The notes: a model not told the origin generated them from the sequence alone. A DNA stretch of 32,980 nucleotides from Terriglobia bacterium (GCA_020073015.1 JAIQFZ010000036.1:1-32980), one strand, 5' to 3'; numbered from the stretch's first letter, positions 1-8,617 are shown. Numbers and translations: made by a program.

Positions 1-33
1 ACCTGTACTAATCGCCCGTTCGGCTTGACCATA
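1..33 (+). rRNA. 23S rRNA, 3' end only (partial)
   Basis: The first bases read as the conserved 3' terminus of bacterial 23S rRNA, including the closing segment that ends in CGGCTTGACC. The gene begins outside the window. The 5S gene about 310 nt downstream on the same strand supports the reading. The exact mature end is not resolvable by eye. Confidence 0.85.
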
Positions 34-341
34 AAATTTACTCGGTGCAGAAAAACAGCCGTCAGCACTCAGCCGTCAGCTTTCAGTTCGAACTTGTTCG
101 AAAGCTGCGGCGTCCTCAGTCCCTAGTCAGAAACTGGACGGGACTGACCACAAGTACTGACGACTGTGCGCCGACGAGAAACGTCTTGTAAGTAGAGACG
201 GGGCTTGCCCCGTCTCACCCAATCTATTCAGTTGTGAGGCTTCGTCCTCACGATCTTTGAAAGTTTGCCGCGCTTCAGCATTGAGGTCGCCACAGCGCAG
301 GTTTGCTGATGGCTGATGGCTGAGAGCTGACGGCTACAAGT
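34..341 (+). other. 23S-5S spacer with simple repeats and one hairpin
   Basis: This 308-nt spacer has no credible gene. It holds degenerate GCTGATGGCTGA / CAGCCGTCAGC short repeats (62-85 and 303-336) that recur elsewhere in the window (12989-13030, 20123-20148). It also holds a perfect GC-rich palindrome at 195-216. It is probably part of the rRNA operon transcript, where such hairpins could serve processing. I see no tRNA. Confidence 0.6.
195..216. repeat. GC-rich palindrome in rRNA spacer
   Basis: GAGACGGG and CCCGTCTC arms are separated by a short GCTTGC loop. It resembles the REP-like hairpins seen through the window but lacks the GTGTGGAGCGG head, so membership in that family is uncertain. 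Confidence 0.5.
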
Positions 342-976
<635 letters not shown>

Positions 977-1002
977 CTGATGTATGTGTGCGTCGAACGT
1001 GG

Positions 1003-1028
1003 GTGTGGGGCGGGCGCCCTCGCCCGCC
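1003..1028 (+). repeat. REP-like palindrome
   Basis: GTGTGGGG head plus GGCGGGCG...CGCCCGCC hairpin, about 27 nt upstream of the transposase start codon and in the same orientation as the 516-540 copy. Confidence 0.7.
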
Positions 1029-1148
1029 TGCTCTTGACTTTCCTAGTTTCGACCAGACGGAAGGGATCGGTCTGTGACTGAAGCACAGCCAAAATGTGAC
1101 GATTTCAAACGCCCGGAAGGTCCTGGAGGAATCCTCGACGGGCCTTTC

Positions 1149-1174
1149 GCGGGCGGGGGGCGCCCGCGCCACAC
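1149..1174 (-). repeat. REP-like palindrome, inverted copy
   Basis: On the minus strand it reads GTGTGGCGCGGGCG followed by the closing arm, so it is inverted relative to the copies at 516 and 1003. It directly abuts the duplicated 5S fragment at 1178. Confidence 0.65.
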
Positions 1175-1177
1175 TCC

Positions 1178-1203
1178 TGTGGGAGAGTAGGCCGTTGCCG
1201 GCG
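1178..1203 (+). pseudogene. Duplicated 3' end of 5S rRNA (remnant)
   Basis: TGTGGGAGAGTAG, then G, then CCGTTGCCGGC repeats positions 434-459 of the real 5S with few changes. The homology continues through the terminator. The 5' three quarters of a 5S gene is absent and replaced by a REP-like palindrome, so this cannot encode a 5S rRNA. Confidence 0.75.
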
Positions 1204-1208
1204 TAAAT

Positions 1209-1242
1209 AAAGGCCGCGTTGAGAAATCAACGTGGCTTTTTC
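1209..1242 (+). terminator. Duplicated rRNA-type intrinsic terminator
   Basis: AAAGGCCGCGTTG pairs with CAACGTGGCTTTTT. It is the second copy of the hairpin at 466-498 and follows the 5S remnant. Arm changes between the copies keep pairing with some G-U wobble. Confidence 0.7.
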
Positions 1243-1253
1243 CGTTCGCGACG

Positions 1254-1290
1254 GTCGTGTGTCGCGAGGCGTATAATCCCTTCCCATAAC
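1254..1290 (+). promoter_or_regulatory. Putative promoter of the ACT-domain gene
   Basis: A perfect TATAAT box lies at 1272-1277, about 31 nt before the ATG. No convincing -35 box is visible at the standard spacing. Only the -10 element is supported. Confidence 0.45.
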
Positions 1291-1307
1291 CCGTAGGAGG
1301 CTCCAAC

Positions 1308-1691
1308 ATGGCCAAGATCAAGCAGTTCACAATCACGATTGAGAATCGACCGGGTACAGTTGCCGAGATCGCTCACACGCTGGGGAACGCCAAGGTGAAC
1401 ATCCTCGCTCTCCTGGGAACGGCGCAAGGGACGACTGGCACGGTGGAACTCGTCGTCGAAGATGCCCGGCGAGCGAAGAAAGCGCTCGACGAAGCCAAGG
1501 TCACGTATAGAGAGACCGCAGCCGAGGGGTACGAGTTGCCCAACAAGCCCGGTGCGCTGGCCGATTGTTTAGACAAGCTCGCCGCGAAAGGCGTCAACTT
1601 GAATTCGATCTGCGCCACCGCCGCGAAAGGCGGAAGGAAAGCGGTTGTGGTCTATAGCGTGGCCGCGGAGGAAAAAGTAGCGGCAGCATAG
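1308..1691 (+). CDS. Tandem ACT-domain protein
   Basis: A 127-aa protein made of two ACT domains, roughly residues 1-68 and 69-120. Each opens with the family pattern, ENRPGTVAEIAHTL in the first and NKPGALADCLDKLAAKGVN in the second. ACT domains bind small ligands, often amino acids, and form regulatory dimers. No catalytic domain is fused, so this is a stand-alone ligand-sensing or regulatory protein, presumably cytoplasmic. The start is set by GTAGGAGG about 8 nt before the ATG. A TATAAT box lies upstream and an intrinsic terminator 24 nt after the stop, so it is probably monocistronic. The ligand and partner cannot be told from sequence. The short Lys/Ala-rich C-terminus is low complexity. 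Confidence 0.9.
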   Translation: MAKIKQFTITIENRPGTVAEIAHTLGNAKVNILALLGTAQGTTGTVELVVEDARRAKKALDEAKVTYRETAAEGYELPNKPGALADCLDKLAAKGVNLNSICATAAKGGRKAVVVYSVAAEEKVAAA

Positions 1692-1714
1692 AGTCGAGCA
1701 CCAGGCCTGAAACA

Positions 1715-1747
1715 ACGGCCACGTTGCCAATCAGCGTGGCCTTTTTC
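1715..1747 (+). terminator. Intrinsic terminator after the ACT-domain gene
   Basis: ACGGCCACG and CGTGGCCTTTTTCG flank a TTGCCAATCAG loop. It is the third near-copy of the hairpin that follows 5S rRNA, and it too is followed at once by a REP-like palindrome. Confidence 0.85.
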
Positions 1748-1754
1748 GTTTGAA

Positions 1755-1780
1755 TGTGTGGAGCGGACACTCTTGTCCGC
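1755..1780 (+). repeat. REP-like palindrome
   Basis: GTGTGGAGCGGACACTCTTG followed by the closing GTCCGC arm. It lies 8 nt after the terminator at 1715-1747. Confidence 0.75.
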
Positions 1781-1863
1781 TTCCGTTGACTTTGACTTTG
1801 ACTTTTGACCGCCCCAAGGTTAACGCTTCTACTGAAACTAAGCTTGGTTGCGTTCGACACTTT

Positions 1864-1885
1864 GGGCGGACAAGAGTGTCCGCCC
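1864..1885 (-). repeat. REP-like palindrome, inverted
   Basis: GGGCGGACA/TGTCCGCCC arms, opposite in orientation to the copy at 1755. It sits 4 nt beyond the stop codon of the NmrA-type gene. The pair at 1755 and 1864 looks like a head-to-head REP doublet between convergent genes and may act as a bidirectional 3' end. Confidence 0.75.
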
Positions 1886-1889
1886 TACT

Positions 1890-2789
1890 CTACGCTGCTG
1901 CCTGCTGCTGGTACGCCGGTACGAATGCTTCGGCCACAAAAGTTTCGTACGGCGTTGGAGTGGTGTTGCGGACCGATCTTGGCTCGAGCGCCCGCATGTG
2001 TCCTGTGTTCAGTGCACCGGCCATCTCGAGGATGAGCCCCACAACATTCTCCGACATCCCCATCTGCACCATGGCCGCCTTCATCGGATCGTCCGGCATC
2101 TGAATGTAACCGAGCCCTGGTTTGCCGATGCCGTTGCCGATGATGGCCGCGACTTCGGTGTAGTCGAGCTCGCGCTGTCCCAGCAGTTCCTGCGTCTGCG
2201 TGCCGCGGAATGTCAGCCCCAGAAGCGCCTCGGCCGCCACCGTGCCAATGTCGCGGGTGGCGATCATGGCAACTTTCAGGTCCGGACGAAGCGGCCCCGC
2301 TACGCTGCCGGTCATGCGAATGGCGCCCACTTGTGGCAGCGTGTTTTCCATGAAGTATCCGGCGCGCAGGTGGAGAACGTTTGTGGCGTCGATCTGATTG
2401 AGTTTTTGTTCCAGGTTATAGAGACCGACAACCGGCCCGGTACCGCTCGCTTTGTCAGCTCCGATACTGCTGAGCGAAACCACATTCTTGACTCCGGCAT
2501 TTCGAACTGCGGTGGCGATCGCGTCGCTCACACGCTCCTGATCGGCTCGGAAATCGTTGCTGGTAGCGTTGGGTGGAATCATGACGTAGGCCGACTCGAC
2601 GCCCTTGAATGCCTTGGCCAGGGCCCGCGCATCGGTCACATCGCCGATAAAGATTTCTGCGCCTTCGGTCGCCAGCGCCTGCAACCGAGCCGCGTTTCTG
2701 CCGACGACGCGAACTTTCTCCCCGCGGGCAAGAAGGTTCTTCGCCACTACGTGTCCAGTGTTGCCACTTGCTCCAAGCACTGCGTACAT
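1890..2789 (-). CDS. NmrA-family NAD(P)-binding protein
   Basis: A 299-aa Rossmann-fold protein of the NmrA / atypical short-chain dehydrogenase group. It opens with MYAVLGASGNTGHVVAKNLL, the GxxGxxG dinucleotide-binding loop, followed by VRVVGRN, which fits NADP preference, and DVTDARALAKAFKGVESAYV, typical of the family. No Tyr-x3-Lys catalytic pair is obvious, so it may be a redox-sensing or quinone-reductase-like member rather than a classical dehydrogenase. The start is the ATG at 2789, preceded by GGAGG 6 nt upstream. The frame remains open for 28 more codons upstream, but those residues do not look like protein of this family. It is transcribed convergently to the ACT gene and divergently from the next gene. 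Confidence 0.85.
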   Translation of the reverse strand: MYAVLGASGNTGHVVAKNLLARGEKVRVVGRNAARLQALATEGAEIFIGDVTDARALAKAFKGVESAYVMIPPNATSNDFRADQERVSDAIATAVRNAGVKNVVSLSSIGADKASGTGPVVGLYNLEQKLNQIDATNVLHLRAGYFMENTLPQVGAIRMTGSVAGPLRPDLKVAMIATRDIGTVAAEALLGLTFRGTQTQELLGQRELDYTEVAAIIGNGIGKPGLGYIQMPDDPMKAAMVQMGMSENVVGLILEMAGALNTGHMRALEPRSVRNTTPTPYETFVAEAFVPAYQQQAAA

Positions 2790-2981
2790 ACAAACCTCCA
2801 ATCTTGGGATTGGATGCCGCAACGGGCGGATGGACTCTAGCCGGAAGGGCAGCGGGAAGAGCACCCTTGCCACAATCGACTTTTACTTGCTCTTCACGGG
2901 TAACCAACGCCCCCTCACTTCCGTAACCTCGCCTCTTCGCACCGGCGACAACTACTCTCTCGCGTGGGGGTTTGTACGGTC

Positions 2982-3362
2982 ATGAAGAACACATTCAGCA
3001 AGTCGCTGTTAATCCTGGCAGTCGGCGGGTTGATGGTCGCCGGTTCCGCCGCTGCTCAAACCGCAACCACCACTTCCGGCGCCGGACCGGGCGTGAAAGA
3101 TCCCTTCCATCCGCGCGTGAATCAGGTCAACCGCCGCGAGGGACGCCAGCAAAAGCGTATTGCCAAAGGCATCCAGAACGGAAAGTTGAACTCGCAGCAG
3201 GCGGCAAACCTGGAGAAGCGAGAGACGAGTGTGCAGAACCGTGAACAGAAAGACATGGCGAAGCACAACGGCCATCTGACCAAGGCCGAGCAGAAAGGGA
3301 TCAATCGTCAGCAGAACCGCATTAGCCGCAGCATCTACAAGGATAAGCATCCCAAGCAGTAG
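2982..3362 (+). CDS. Small exported basic protein, function unknown
   Basis: A 126-aa protein with a clear Sec signal peptide: MKNTFSK n-region, SLLILAVGGLMVAGSA core and AAAQ cleavage site near residue 25. The mature part is rich in Lys, Arg, Gln and Asn, with no Cys. It resembles a helical protein with repeated RQQ/NRRE/NRISRSI patterns, for example NRREGRQQKRIAKGIQNGKL and KGINRQQNRISRSIYKDK. These two spaced look-alikes suggest an internal duplication. It is probably periplasmic. The ATG at 2982 is chosen over one six codons upstream because it begins the signal peptide. A GTGGGGG stretch lies about 10 nt before it. The closest family by eye is the small exported Acidobacteria proteins of unknown role. 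Confidence 0.75.
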   Translation: MKNTFSKSLLILAVGGLMVAGSAAAQTATTTSGAGPGVKDPFHPRVNQVNRREGRQQKRIAKGIQNGKLNSQQAANLEKRETSVQNREQKDMAKHNGHLTKAEQKGINRQQNRISRSIYKDKHPKQ

Positions 3363-3399
3363 TCGGATGCGAACCGGTGTAAAGGGTCAACGTGAGGAC

Positions 3400-3430
3400 A
3401 GCCGCAGGCTTGCTGCGGCTTTTCCTTTTG
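3400..3430 (+). terminator. Intrinsic terminator
   Basis: AGCCGCAG and CTGCGGCT arms with a short loop are followed by TTTTCCTTTT, 37 nt after the stop of the exported basic protein. Confidence 0.85.
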
Positions 3431-3460
3431 TGCGCTGGATCAGGCGGACGGTCGCCGTCA

Positions 3461-5935
3461 TCAGGGCGCTGCGTGCGCCGATAAAACGTCCATCACTACA
3501 ATATCTCCGCGACAAGTGTTCGGCCCAAGATTGAGCCAGAGCACATTGTTATCAGCGATTGTTCCAGTGACGGTTTTGTCGCTGGTGCAATAGTCGCCTG
3601 GAGATGGACATACAGTGTCCCAATTGGGGACCGTGGAAGCTTCCGTACAAGTCGTCGTTCCGCCATTGTTGGGGCATCCAACAGCCTGGTAAATGTCGAG
3701 GCTGCCGTTATGAGTGACCGGCATCATGGAATCCTGGTAGGTCACGGTCTGCGACGGTGCTGGCAGGTACTGGCCGCGCAGCGGGTGCTCGCACGTAACT
3801 GATCCAGTTGCCTTGTCACCCCGCGTGTTCATGGCATCGGTGGTGTACGCCAGCATGTCGCCTTGCTGCGAAATGACTCCAATTGCGTTCTGGATACCAA
3901 AGCCAGAGTTGGAACCAGAGTTGTAGTTATGCCCAAAGCGCCATACGGTTTGGTTCCCGTCCGTAGAGAATGCCAGTTCCTCGTTGTACCCGGCACATGT
4001 GTAGCGGCTGCAATTAGTGACATTGCTGCCCGTGCAGGCACTAAGACCAACTCCTCCCCACGCCGGGACATCGGCGGTTGGGTCAAAGATCGGCTGCAAG
4101 TCGAGCGGGCCATTGTTGCGATACGTGGGATGTCCGTCGTTGCAGATCGCGTTCGGTAGCAGAGCCGTGCCGGGATTCGCCGCGCCTGGATAAAGACAGG
4201 GTGCGGTCGCATCGTCACACGTTGGCTTGCTGTAGAGATGAGCGAAATACTTCCCGCCCCGGTAGGTGTATTGGTAGGCCCCAACGTTGTGACCATCGGT
4301 TGAGAAGCCGCCGCCTGAAACTCCACTCGGAGTCGACACGCCGATCAGCGGGCGAACCATGAGCGTGTGCTTCTGCCAGATGTAGCCGTAACAGAGATTG
4401 TTATCGTTAGCCCAGTTGGTCGAGTCCAGGTGTGGTGCGATGGTCGAGGTAACCCCACCCGAAGCCTTGACGTTCCACCAGTTGTGCCCGGAATCGTTCG
4501 GATCGTACACGAAGTCATGGAAAGCGTAATTGGTGCCTGTCGCCCACGCGCCTTTGAACTTCATCCCTGAATCAACGCATGAGCCCACCCCGGGGAAGGC
4601 TCCGTTAGCTCCACCAGCTCCGGTAGCTCCCAACGTAGCGAAATTGGAATCCTCCTGCTGCGACGTAGCATGCAACGTGAATGTATCCAGCATGGCGCAT
4701 GGCGCTGCGGTGCCGAGCCGGTCGCAAGTGAGTTTGTCATCGGTCAACATTGTCCCGGCCGGGTCCGAGTTCCCGGTTCCCCGATAAATCTTTCCGAGTC
4801 GCGTATTGATCCGCGAACATCCCGTAGATGGGTCATAGGACACAACATCGAACCCTGGACCTTGCCCAGAACCTGTTCCGATGTTGGTCCAGGTTGCCGA
4901 TCCGTCTGTGCAGGTATTTCCCTTCGCGGGACAACTTACCGCCCAGTTTGGCTCGGTAGAGAGATCGCTGGTTCCTGCCGTGGTTGCCTGAAACATGAAA
5001 TGAGCCATGCCGGAATCGTTGTGGATCGGGTCGATGAAGTTGTCAGAACCGTAGGCCGTATTCGCGTGCCATCCTCCGGCACCACTGGACGCGATCGCGA
5101 ACGATCCACCGGTGGAGGGGCTGAATCCCCCGTTCCATGTGGAGACGTAATCGCCCGGCAGAACACTGCAAGGCACGGGCGTGTCGGACGTGAAATCGAC
5201 GACCAGAGTGCGTGAGAACGTATCCGCGCCCGTCGGAATGCCATTGCCGTCGGTCGGGACCGTGATCACCAGTTTATAGATAGAGGTTGGTGTTCCTTCG
5301 TACAGCGTGTTCGGCGAATCCGTGGGGACGCGGCTAAACGCAATCGCAGCGTTGTTGTCGAGAAGCGTGCAATTGGTAGTGCACCCGCCGCCGCTCCCAC
5401 CATGAATCTGGCTCTTGATAAAGCACGGGGTGGAGGGCGAGCAAGTATGCGAGTGGAAGCGCGACGGAACCACATCCACTAGATATGAAACGCTGCCCGA
5501 GTTCTGAAATGTAAGTAGAGTTCCGTTCTGATTGAAGGCATCGTACCCACCGTCCGATCCCATACTCCATACGGTCGTGTTCGTCTGAAACGCCTGATCG
5601 GTCACAAAGACTTCATAGGTTTCAAAGTCGGGGTCGGTAAACGAGGTGTTCATCACCGCAGGCGTGGTCGCGTCGTCCAACCGCTTGAATGGCACCGGGT
5701 CAGATGTTCCCTCCTGAAAGACGAGGGCACTGCCAGCCTGGCCTGTGGTCCTGCCACCCATACATCCCGACTCCGACCCAGTCACACAGGTGTCCGTGCG
5801 AGCGTTGTAGGTCAGGGGAGCGCCGGAGGAGGCGACTGAAAAAATCGCCGGGCCCGAGGAATAACCGGCTCCCGAGTACACCGCTTGCCCGAAGGCTGGG
5901 AGACACAGAAGTACAACCGCCAACAACTTCTTCAT
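3461..5935 (-). CDS. Large secreted fibre-like protein, function unknown
   Basis: An 824-aa protein starting at MKKLLAVVLLCLPAFGQA, a typical Sec signal peptide cut near residue 18. The ATG at 5935 has GGAGAAGGA just upstream, and 12 further upstream codons are not used. The mature protein is rich in Gly, Thr, Ser, Asn and Cys and has no recognised enzyme motif. Two imperfect copies of a pattern shaped like P-N-W-x5-P-x3-N/Y-C-T-x-D occur: TEPNWAVSCPAKGNTCTDG with ATWTNIGTG, and VPNWDTVCPSPGDYCTSDK with LWLNLGPN. I associate this TEPxW...G.T.TDG..TW...G pattern with phage fibre and surface proteins. It is probably an extracellular or outer-surface beta-rich protein. It lies outside the phage module and has its own upstream region. 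Confidence 0.7.
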   Translation of the reverse strand: MKKLLAVVLLCLPAFGQAVYSGAGYSSGPAIFSVASSGAPLTYNARTDTCVTGSESGCMGGRTTGQAGSALVFQEGTSDPVPFKRLDDATTPAVMNTSFTDPDFETYEVFVTDQAFQTNTTVWSMGSDGGYDAFNQNGTLLTFQNSGSVSYLVDVVPSRFHSHTCSPSTPCFIKSQIHGGSGGGCTTNCTLLDNNAAIAFSRVPTDSPNTLYEGTPTSIYKLVITVPTDGNGIPTGADTFSRTLVVDFTSDTPVPCSVLPGDYVSTWNGGFSPSTGGSFAIASSGAGGWHANTAYGSDNFIDPIHNDSGMAHFMFQATTAGTSDLSTEPNWAVSCPAKGNTCTDGSATWTNIGTGSGQGPGFDVVSYDPSTGCSRINTRLGKIYRGTGNSDPAGTMLTDDKLTCDRLGTAAPCAMLDTFTLHATSQQEDSNFATLGATGAGGANGAFPGVGSCVDSGMKFKGAWATGTNYAFHDFVYDPNDSGHNWWNVKASGGVTSTIAPHLDSTNWANDNNLCYGYIWQKHTLMVRPLIGVSTPSGVSGGGFSTDGHNVGAYQYTYRGGKYFAHLYSKPTCDDATAPCLYPGAANPGTALLPNAICNDGHPTYRNNGPLDLQPIFDPTADVPAWGGVGLSACTGSNVTNCSRYTCAGYNEELAFSTDGNQTVWRFGHNYNSGSNSGFGIQNAIGVISQQGDMLAYTTDAMNTRGDKATGSVTCEHPLRGQYLPAPSQTVTYQDSMMPVTHNGSLDIYQAVGCPNNGGTTTCTEASTVPNWDTVCPSPGDYCTSDKTVTGTIADNNVLWLNLGPNTCRGDIVVMDVLSAHAAP

Positions 5936-6071
5936 TCGATCCTTCTCCACGAACCCGAGGTTTTCCGGCACTGATCTCGGCTGGGTCGGCCGTTTAGGGC
6001 GACCTTGCGCCGGCCGGAAGCCGTTCCAACAACCCCTGCCACTCGCGACTGCGGGACCACTGCTCCTCCCG

Positions 6072-6100
6072 CCTTCGCTATAATGTTGTGTTTGGTCTCG
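6072..6100 (+). promoter_or_regulatory. Putative promoter of the E2 gene
   Basis: TATAAT lies at 6079-6084, about 54 nt before the ATG. The -35 region is not convincing. Only the -10 box is supported. Confidence 0.4.
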
Positions 6101-6137
6101 CCCAGCCGTTCGTGCCGGGCTTCATCGAAAGGGAACT

Positions 6138-7403
6138 ATGCCGACCGACGTAGTCATGCCCCAAATGGGGGAATCGATTTTCGAAGGAACCATCACCAAG
6201 TGGCTGAAAAAGCCGGGTGATAAGGTCCAGCGCGACGAGCCTCTCTTCGAAATCTCTACTGACAAGGTGGACGCTGAGATCCCCGCGCCCGCCAGCGGTG
6301 TCCTCCAGGAAATCAAGGTCTCCGAGGGCAACACCGTCCAGGTCAACACCGTCGTGGGAGTGATTGGCGACGGCGCGGGCGCTTCTGCTCCGTCCCCTGC
6401 CAAGGCGGCGGCTCCAGCGACTGCCGCGGCCGCGCCCCCCGCAGCCGCGAAGAAGGAGGCTCTCGCTCCACCCCCCGCGCCTCTCGCGCACGAAGAGGGA
6501 GAAGACTTCGACGTCCGCTCCTCACCTCTCGTCCGCAAGCTGGCGCGCGAGCACAATGTGGATCTCGCAAAAGTCAACGGCACTGGCACCGGCGGACGCG
6601 TCACGAAGCAGGATGTTCTCGACTACGTCGAGCACCTCGCGTCGGCTCCGGCTGCGACGCCCGCGGCCCGTCTGGCGCCAGCGCCCGCCCCGGGCGCAAT
6701 CCCCGGCGACCTGGTTCCCATGTCGCAGATGCGAAAGATCATCGCCCAGCGCATGATCGAGTCACGCCGCACCAGCGCGCACGTCCACTGCATGTTCGAA
6801 GTGGACATGACCCGCATCGTCCATTTGCGCAACAAGCACAAGAACAGCTTTGAGCAGCGCCACGGCGTGCGCCTTACTTTCATGCCGTTCTTCGTGCGCG
6901 CGGCCATCATCGCGCTGCAGCAGTATCCAGTCGTCAACGCCTCGCTCGAAGGCGACAACGTCCGCTATCACAGGCACGTGAATGCCGGCATCGCCGTAGC
7001 GCTCGACTGGGGTCTCATCGTCCCGGTTCTCAAGAACGCCGACGAACTCAACTTCCTCGGACTGCAGCGCAGCATCACCGACCTCGGCGAGCGCGCCCGG
7101 TCGAAGAAGCTCATGCCCACCGACGTGGAAGGCGCAACCTTCACCATCACGAACCCCGGCCAGTTCGGCGCCGTGTTCGGTCTGCCAATCATCAACCAGC
7201 CTAACGTCGCCATCATGGGAGTGGGCGGCATCACCAAGCAGCCCATGGTCATCACCGACAAAGACGGCACCGACTCGATCGCCATCCGCTCCATCGTTCA
7301 TCTCACGCTCGGCTATGACCACCGCATCATAGACGGCGCCCTAGCCGACCAGTTTATGGTCGTAGTAAAGAAGACGCTGGAAAACTGGAGCGAAGAAGTG
7401 TAG
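6138..7403 (+). CDS. Dihydrolipoamide acyltransferase, E2 of a 2-oxoacid dehydrogenase complex
   Basis: A 421-aa E2 subunit that transfers acyl groups from its lipoyl arm to CoA in a cytoplasmic 2-oxoacid dehydrogenase complex. The lipoyl domain spans about 1-77, with the lipoylated Lys43 in EISTDKVDAEIPA. An Ala/Pro-rich linker follows, then the E3-binding domain about 127-164 (SSPLVRKLAREHNVDL and GTGTGGRVTKQDVLDY), a second Ala/Pro linker, and the acyltransferase core about 190-421 with the catalytic motif DHRIIDG (His395, Asp399). Length and order are standard for single-lipoyl E2s. Whether the substrate is 2-oxoglutarate, pyruvate or a branched-chain oxoacid cannot be decided, since no E1 or E3 gene is adjacent. 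The stop codon TAG is the start of a REP-like palindrome (GTGTAGGGCGGGC), so that repeat abuts or enters the gene end. Confidence 0.95.
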   Translation: MPTDVVMPQMGESIFEGTITKWLKKPGDKVQRDEPLFEISTDKVDAEIPAPASGVLQEIKVSEGNTVQVNTVVGVIGDGAGASAPSPAKAAAPATAAAAPPAAAKKEALAPPPAPLAHEEGEDFDVRSSPLVRKLAREHNVDLAKVNGTGTGGRVTKQDVLDYVEHLASAPAATPAARLAPAPAPGAIPGDLVPMSQMRKIIAQRMIESRRTSAHVHCMFEVDMTRIVHLRNKHKNSFEQRHGVRLTFMPFFVRAAIIALQQYPVVNASLEGDNVRYHRHVNAGIAVALDWGLIVPVLKNADELNFLGLQRSITDLGERARSKKLMPTDVEGATFTITNPGQFGAVFGLPIINQPNVAIMGVGGITKQPMVITDKDGTDSIAIRSIVHLTLGYDHRIIDGALADQFMVVVKKTLENWSEEV

Positions 7404-7423
7404 GGCGGGCACTCTTGCCCGCC
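7399..7423 (+). repeat. REP-like palindrome between convergent genes
   Basis: GTGTAGGGCGGGCACTCTTG plus the closing CCCGCC arm. It supplies the stop codon of the E2 gene and lies between two convergent transcription units (E2 on plus, phage module on minus), where it could act as a shared 3' hairpin. Confidence 0.75.
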
Positions 7424-7572
7424 GCCTTTGATCTTTCTTCGATCGTAGAGACATGCCGCTTAAGCGGACGCCTGTCCAGCCCGATGCTCTCAGCTTCTGA
7501 TCTCCATCGGCGCGAACCAGTGTCATCTGGAACGAAGGATGGAACTCCATTTGACGAACTCCTCGACTACGA

Positions 7573-7776
7573 TTACGGGGCAGACGAAGCAGAAGTCGGT
7601 TGAAGCTGTTGCGCGGCATTAGCCTTGACTTGCGCCCATATCCCATCGGCTTCCGACAGAAACTGATCTCCGGTCATCCCTTGACTGCTCTCGAGCAAGG
7701 ACTTGATGTAGCCCAGGATTGCGGGTTCGGCTGCCGCAATCAGGGACAGAAGTTTCAGGATTTCGCTTGCGTTCAT
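7573..7776 (-). CDS. Small phage-module protein, unknown
   Basis: A 67-aa protein starting after GTAGGAGGGTCT, a strong Shine-Dalgarno. It has a helical, Ala/Leu-rich N-terminal half (ILKLLSLIAAAEPAILGYIK), then an acidic stretch and an Ala/Gln/Ser tail. It is the last gene of the minus-strand phage run, 8 nt after the lipoprotein-like gene, so it is in the same transcript. I recognise no family. The small size and position at the distal end would fit an accessory or lysis-associated protein, but this is only context. Confidence 0.6.
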   Translation of the reverse strand: MNASEILKLLSLIAAAEPAILGYIKSLLESSQGMTGDQFLSEADGIWAQVKANAAQQLQPTSASSAP

Positions 7777-7784
7777 AGACCCTC

Positions 7785-8207
7785 CTACTGAGCAAAGGCT
7801 GCAATGTTGTCAAGGATCGACTGGCACGACACAATCGCTGCCTGAACCGCCAGCCGAGTCTTCTCATCCTTGATTCCGGTAATTTGATTGTTAGACAGGT
7901 CACTCAGGAGAGAGGCCGCAACGTCAATCTGGGCCTTGGCTCCCTGAGCGTTGTGGGCTTGGTTGATGGCCCGGTCCAGCCCCACCCCAGCGTCGGCCAC
8001 TTGAGAGAACTTGGCCTGGATGACAACGTGGCTGACGGGCTGGATATAGCCGCTGTTGTAGGCCTGGATTTCAAGCTGCTGAGCCACCAGGACCGTGGCG
8101 GCAAAGTCCTTGGCCAGTTGGCCAGCCTTGGCGTACTTGTCGCACGAGAATCCCGTCAGCAATAGGGAAACCATGAGAACGGAAACGACATGGTAAAAAC
8201 TCTTCAT
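7785..8207 (-). CDS. Probable lipoprotein of the phage module
   Basis: A 140-aa protein with an N-terminal export signal: MKSFYHVVSVLMVSLLLTGF followed by SC. The Cys at position 22 sits where a lipoprotein Cys would be, although the GFS residues before it make a weak lipobox. The mature part is helical and Ala/Gln-rich, with no enzyme motif. The ATG is preceded by a very strong GGAGGAGGAGG. Export in a phage late module suggests an envelope role such as an outer spanin or superinfection-exclusion lipoprotein. No inner-spanin partner or endolysin is seen, so this stays a guess. It lies between two other small genes in one run. Confidence 0.65.
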   Translation of the reverse strand: MKSFYHVVSVLMVSLLLTGFSCDKYAKAGQLAKDFAATVLVAQQLEIQAYNSGYIQPVSHVVIQAKFSQVADAGVGLDRAINQAHNAQGAKAQIDVAASLLSDLSNNQITGIKDEKTRLAVQAAIVSCQSILDNIAAFAQ

Positions 8208-8293
8208 TTAGCCTCCTCCTCCTCTAATCTGTGACACCCTCGAGAACCGGGCCTTTCTTGTTTGCTACAACTTCCGCCACCGCGCCCGGCCCG

Positions 8294-8557
8294 TTATGCT
8301 TGCTTCCGCGCCCAGCTGGAGGCATTTAAGCACTCCACTGTGCCGTCGATCACTTTGGACAAGCCTTCCTTGAACTTCGCCTCATCAACGATTTCCCGGT
8401 TCGCCACCGCCTCCGTCAATTGGAGCGCCGCTGCGACAAAGGAAACTGCGGAGTCTTTTTTCTGCTGGCCGGACTGACTTCCGAACAGGCCCTCGATGCT
8501 GTTCACGATTGCAGGGACAAACGAAATCCCCTGCAGTAATTTCTGCAGAAAATCCAT
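8294..8557 (-). CDS. Small phage-module protein, unknown
   Basis: An 87-aa protein. The ATG at 8557 is chosen over a GTG one codon upstream because AAGGAG lies 7 nt before it. The N-terminus is amphipathic and hydrophobic (MDFLQKLLQGISFVPAIVNS), followed by a GSQSGQQKKDS linker and a helical region with a single Cys. No family is recognised. It may associate with membranes. It sits between the coiled-coil/TM protein and the lipoprotein-like gene. Confidence 0.6.
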   Translation of the reverse strand: MDFLQKLLQGISFVPAIVNSIEGLFGSQSGQQKKDSAVSFVAAALQLTEAVANREIVDEAKFKEGLSKVIDGTVECLNASSWARKQA

Positions 8558-8617
8558 CACTGCTCTCCTTCTTAGTTGTGTAAGTGAGTTACTGCGTGAA
8601 AAGAAATACCGTGTGCC

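Noticed and set aside
1178-1203. Second functional 5S rRNA
   Set aside because: Only the 3' quarter is present; the conserved CCGAACACGGAAGTT core is missing.
7404-7572. Prophage attachment site at the left boundary
   Set aside because: No integrase and no matching direct repeat could be identified, since the right end of the element is outside the window.
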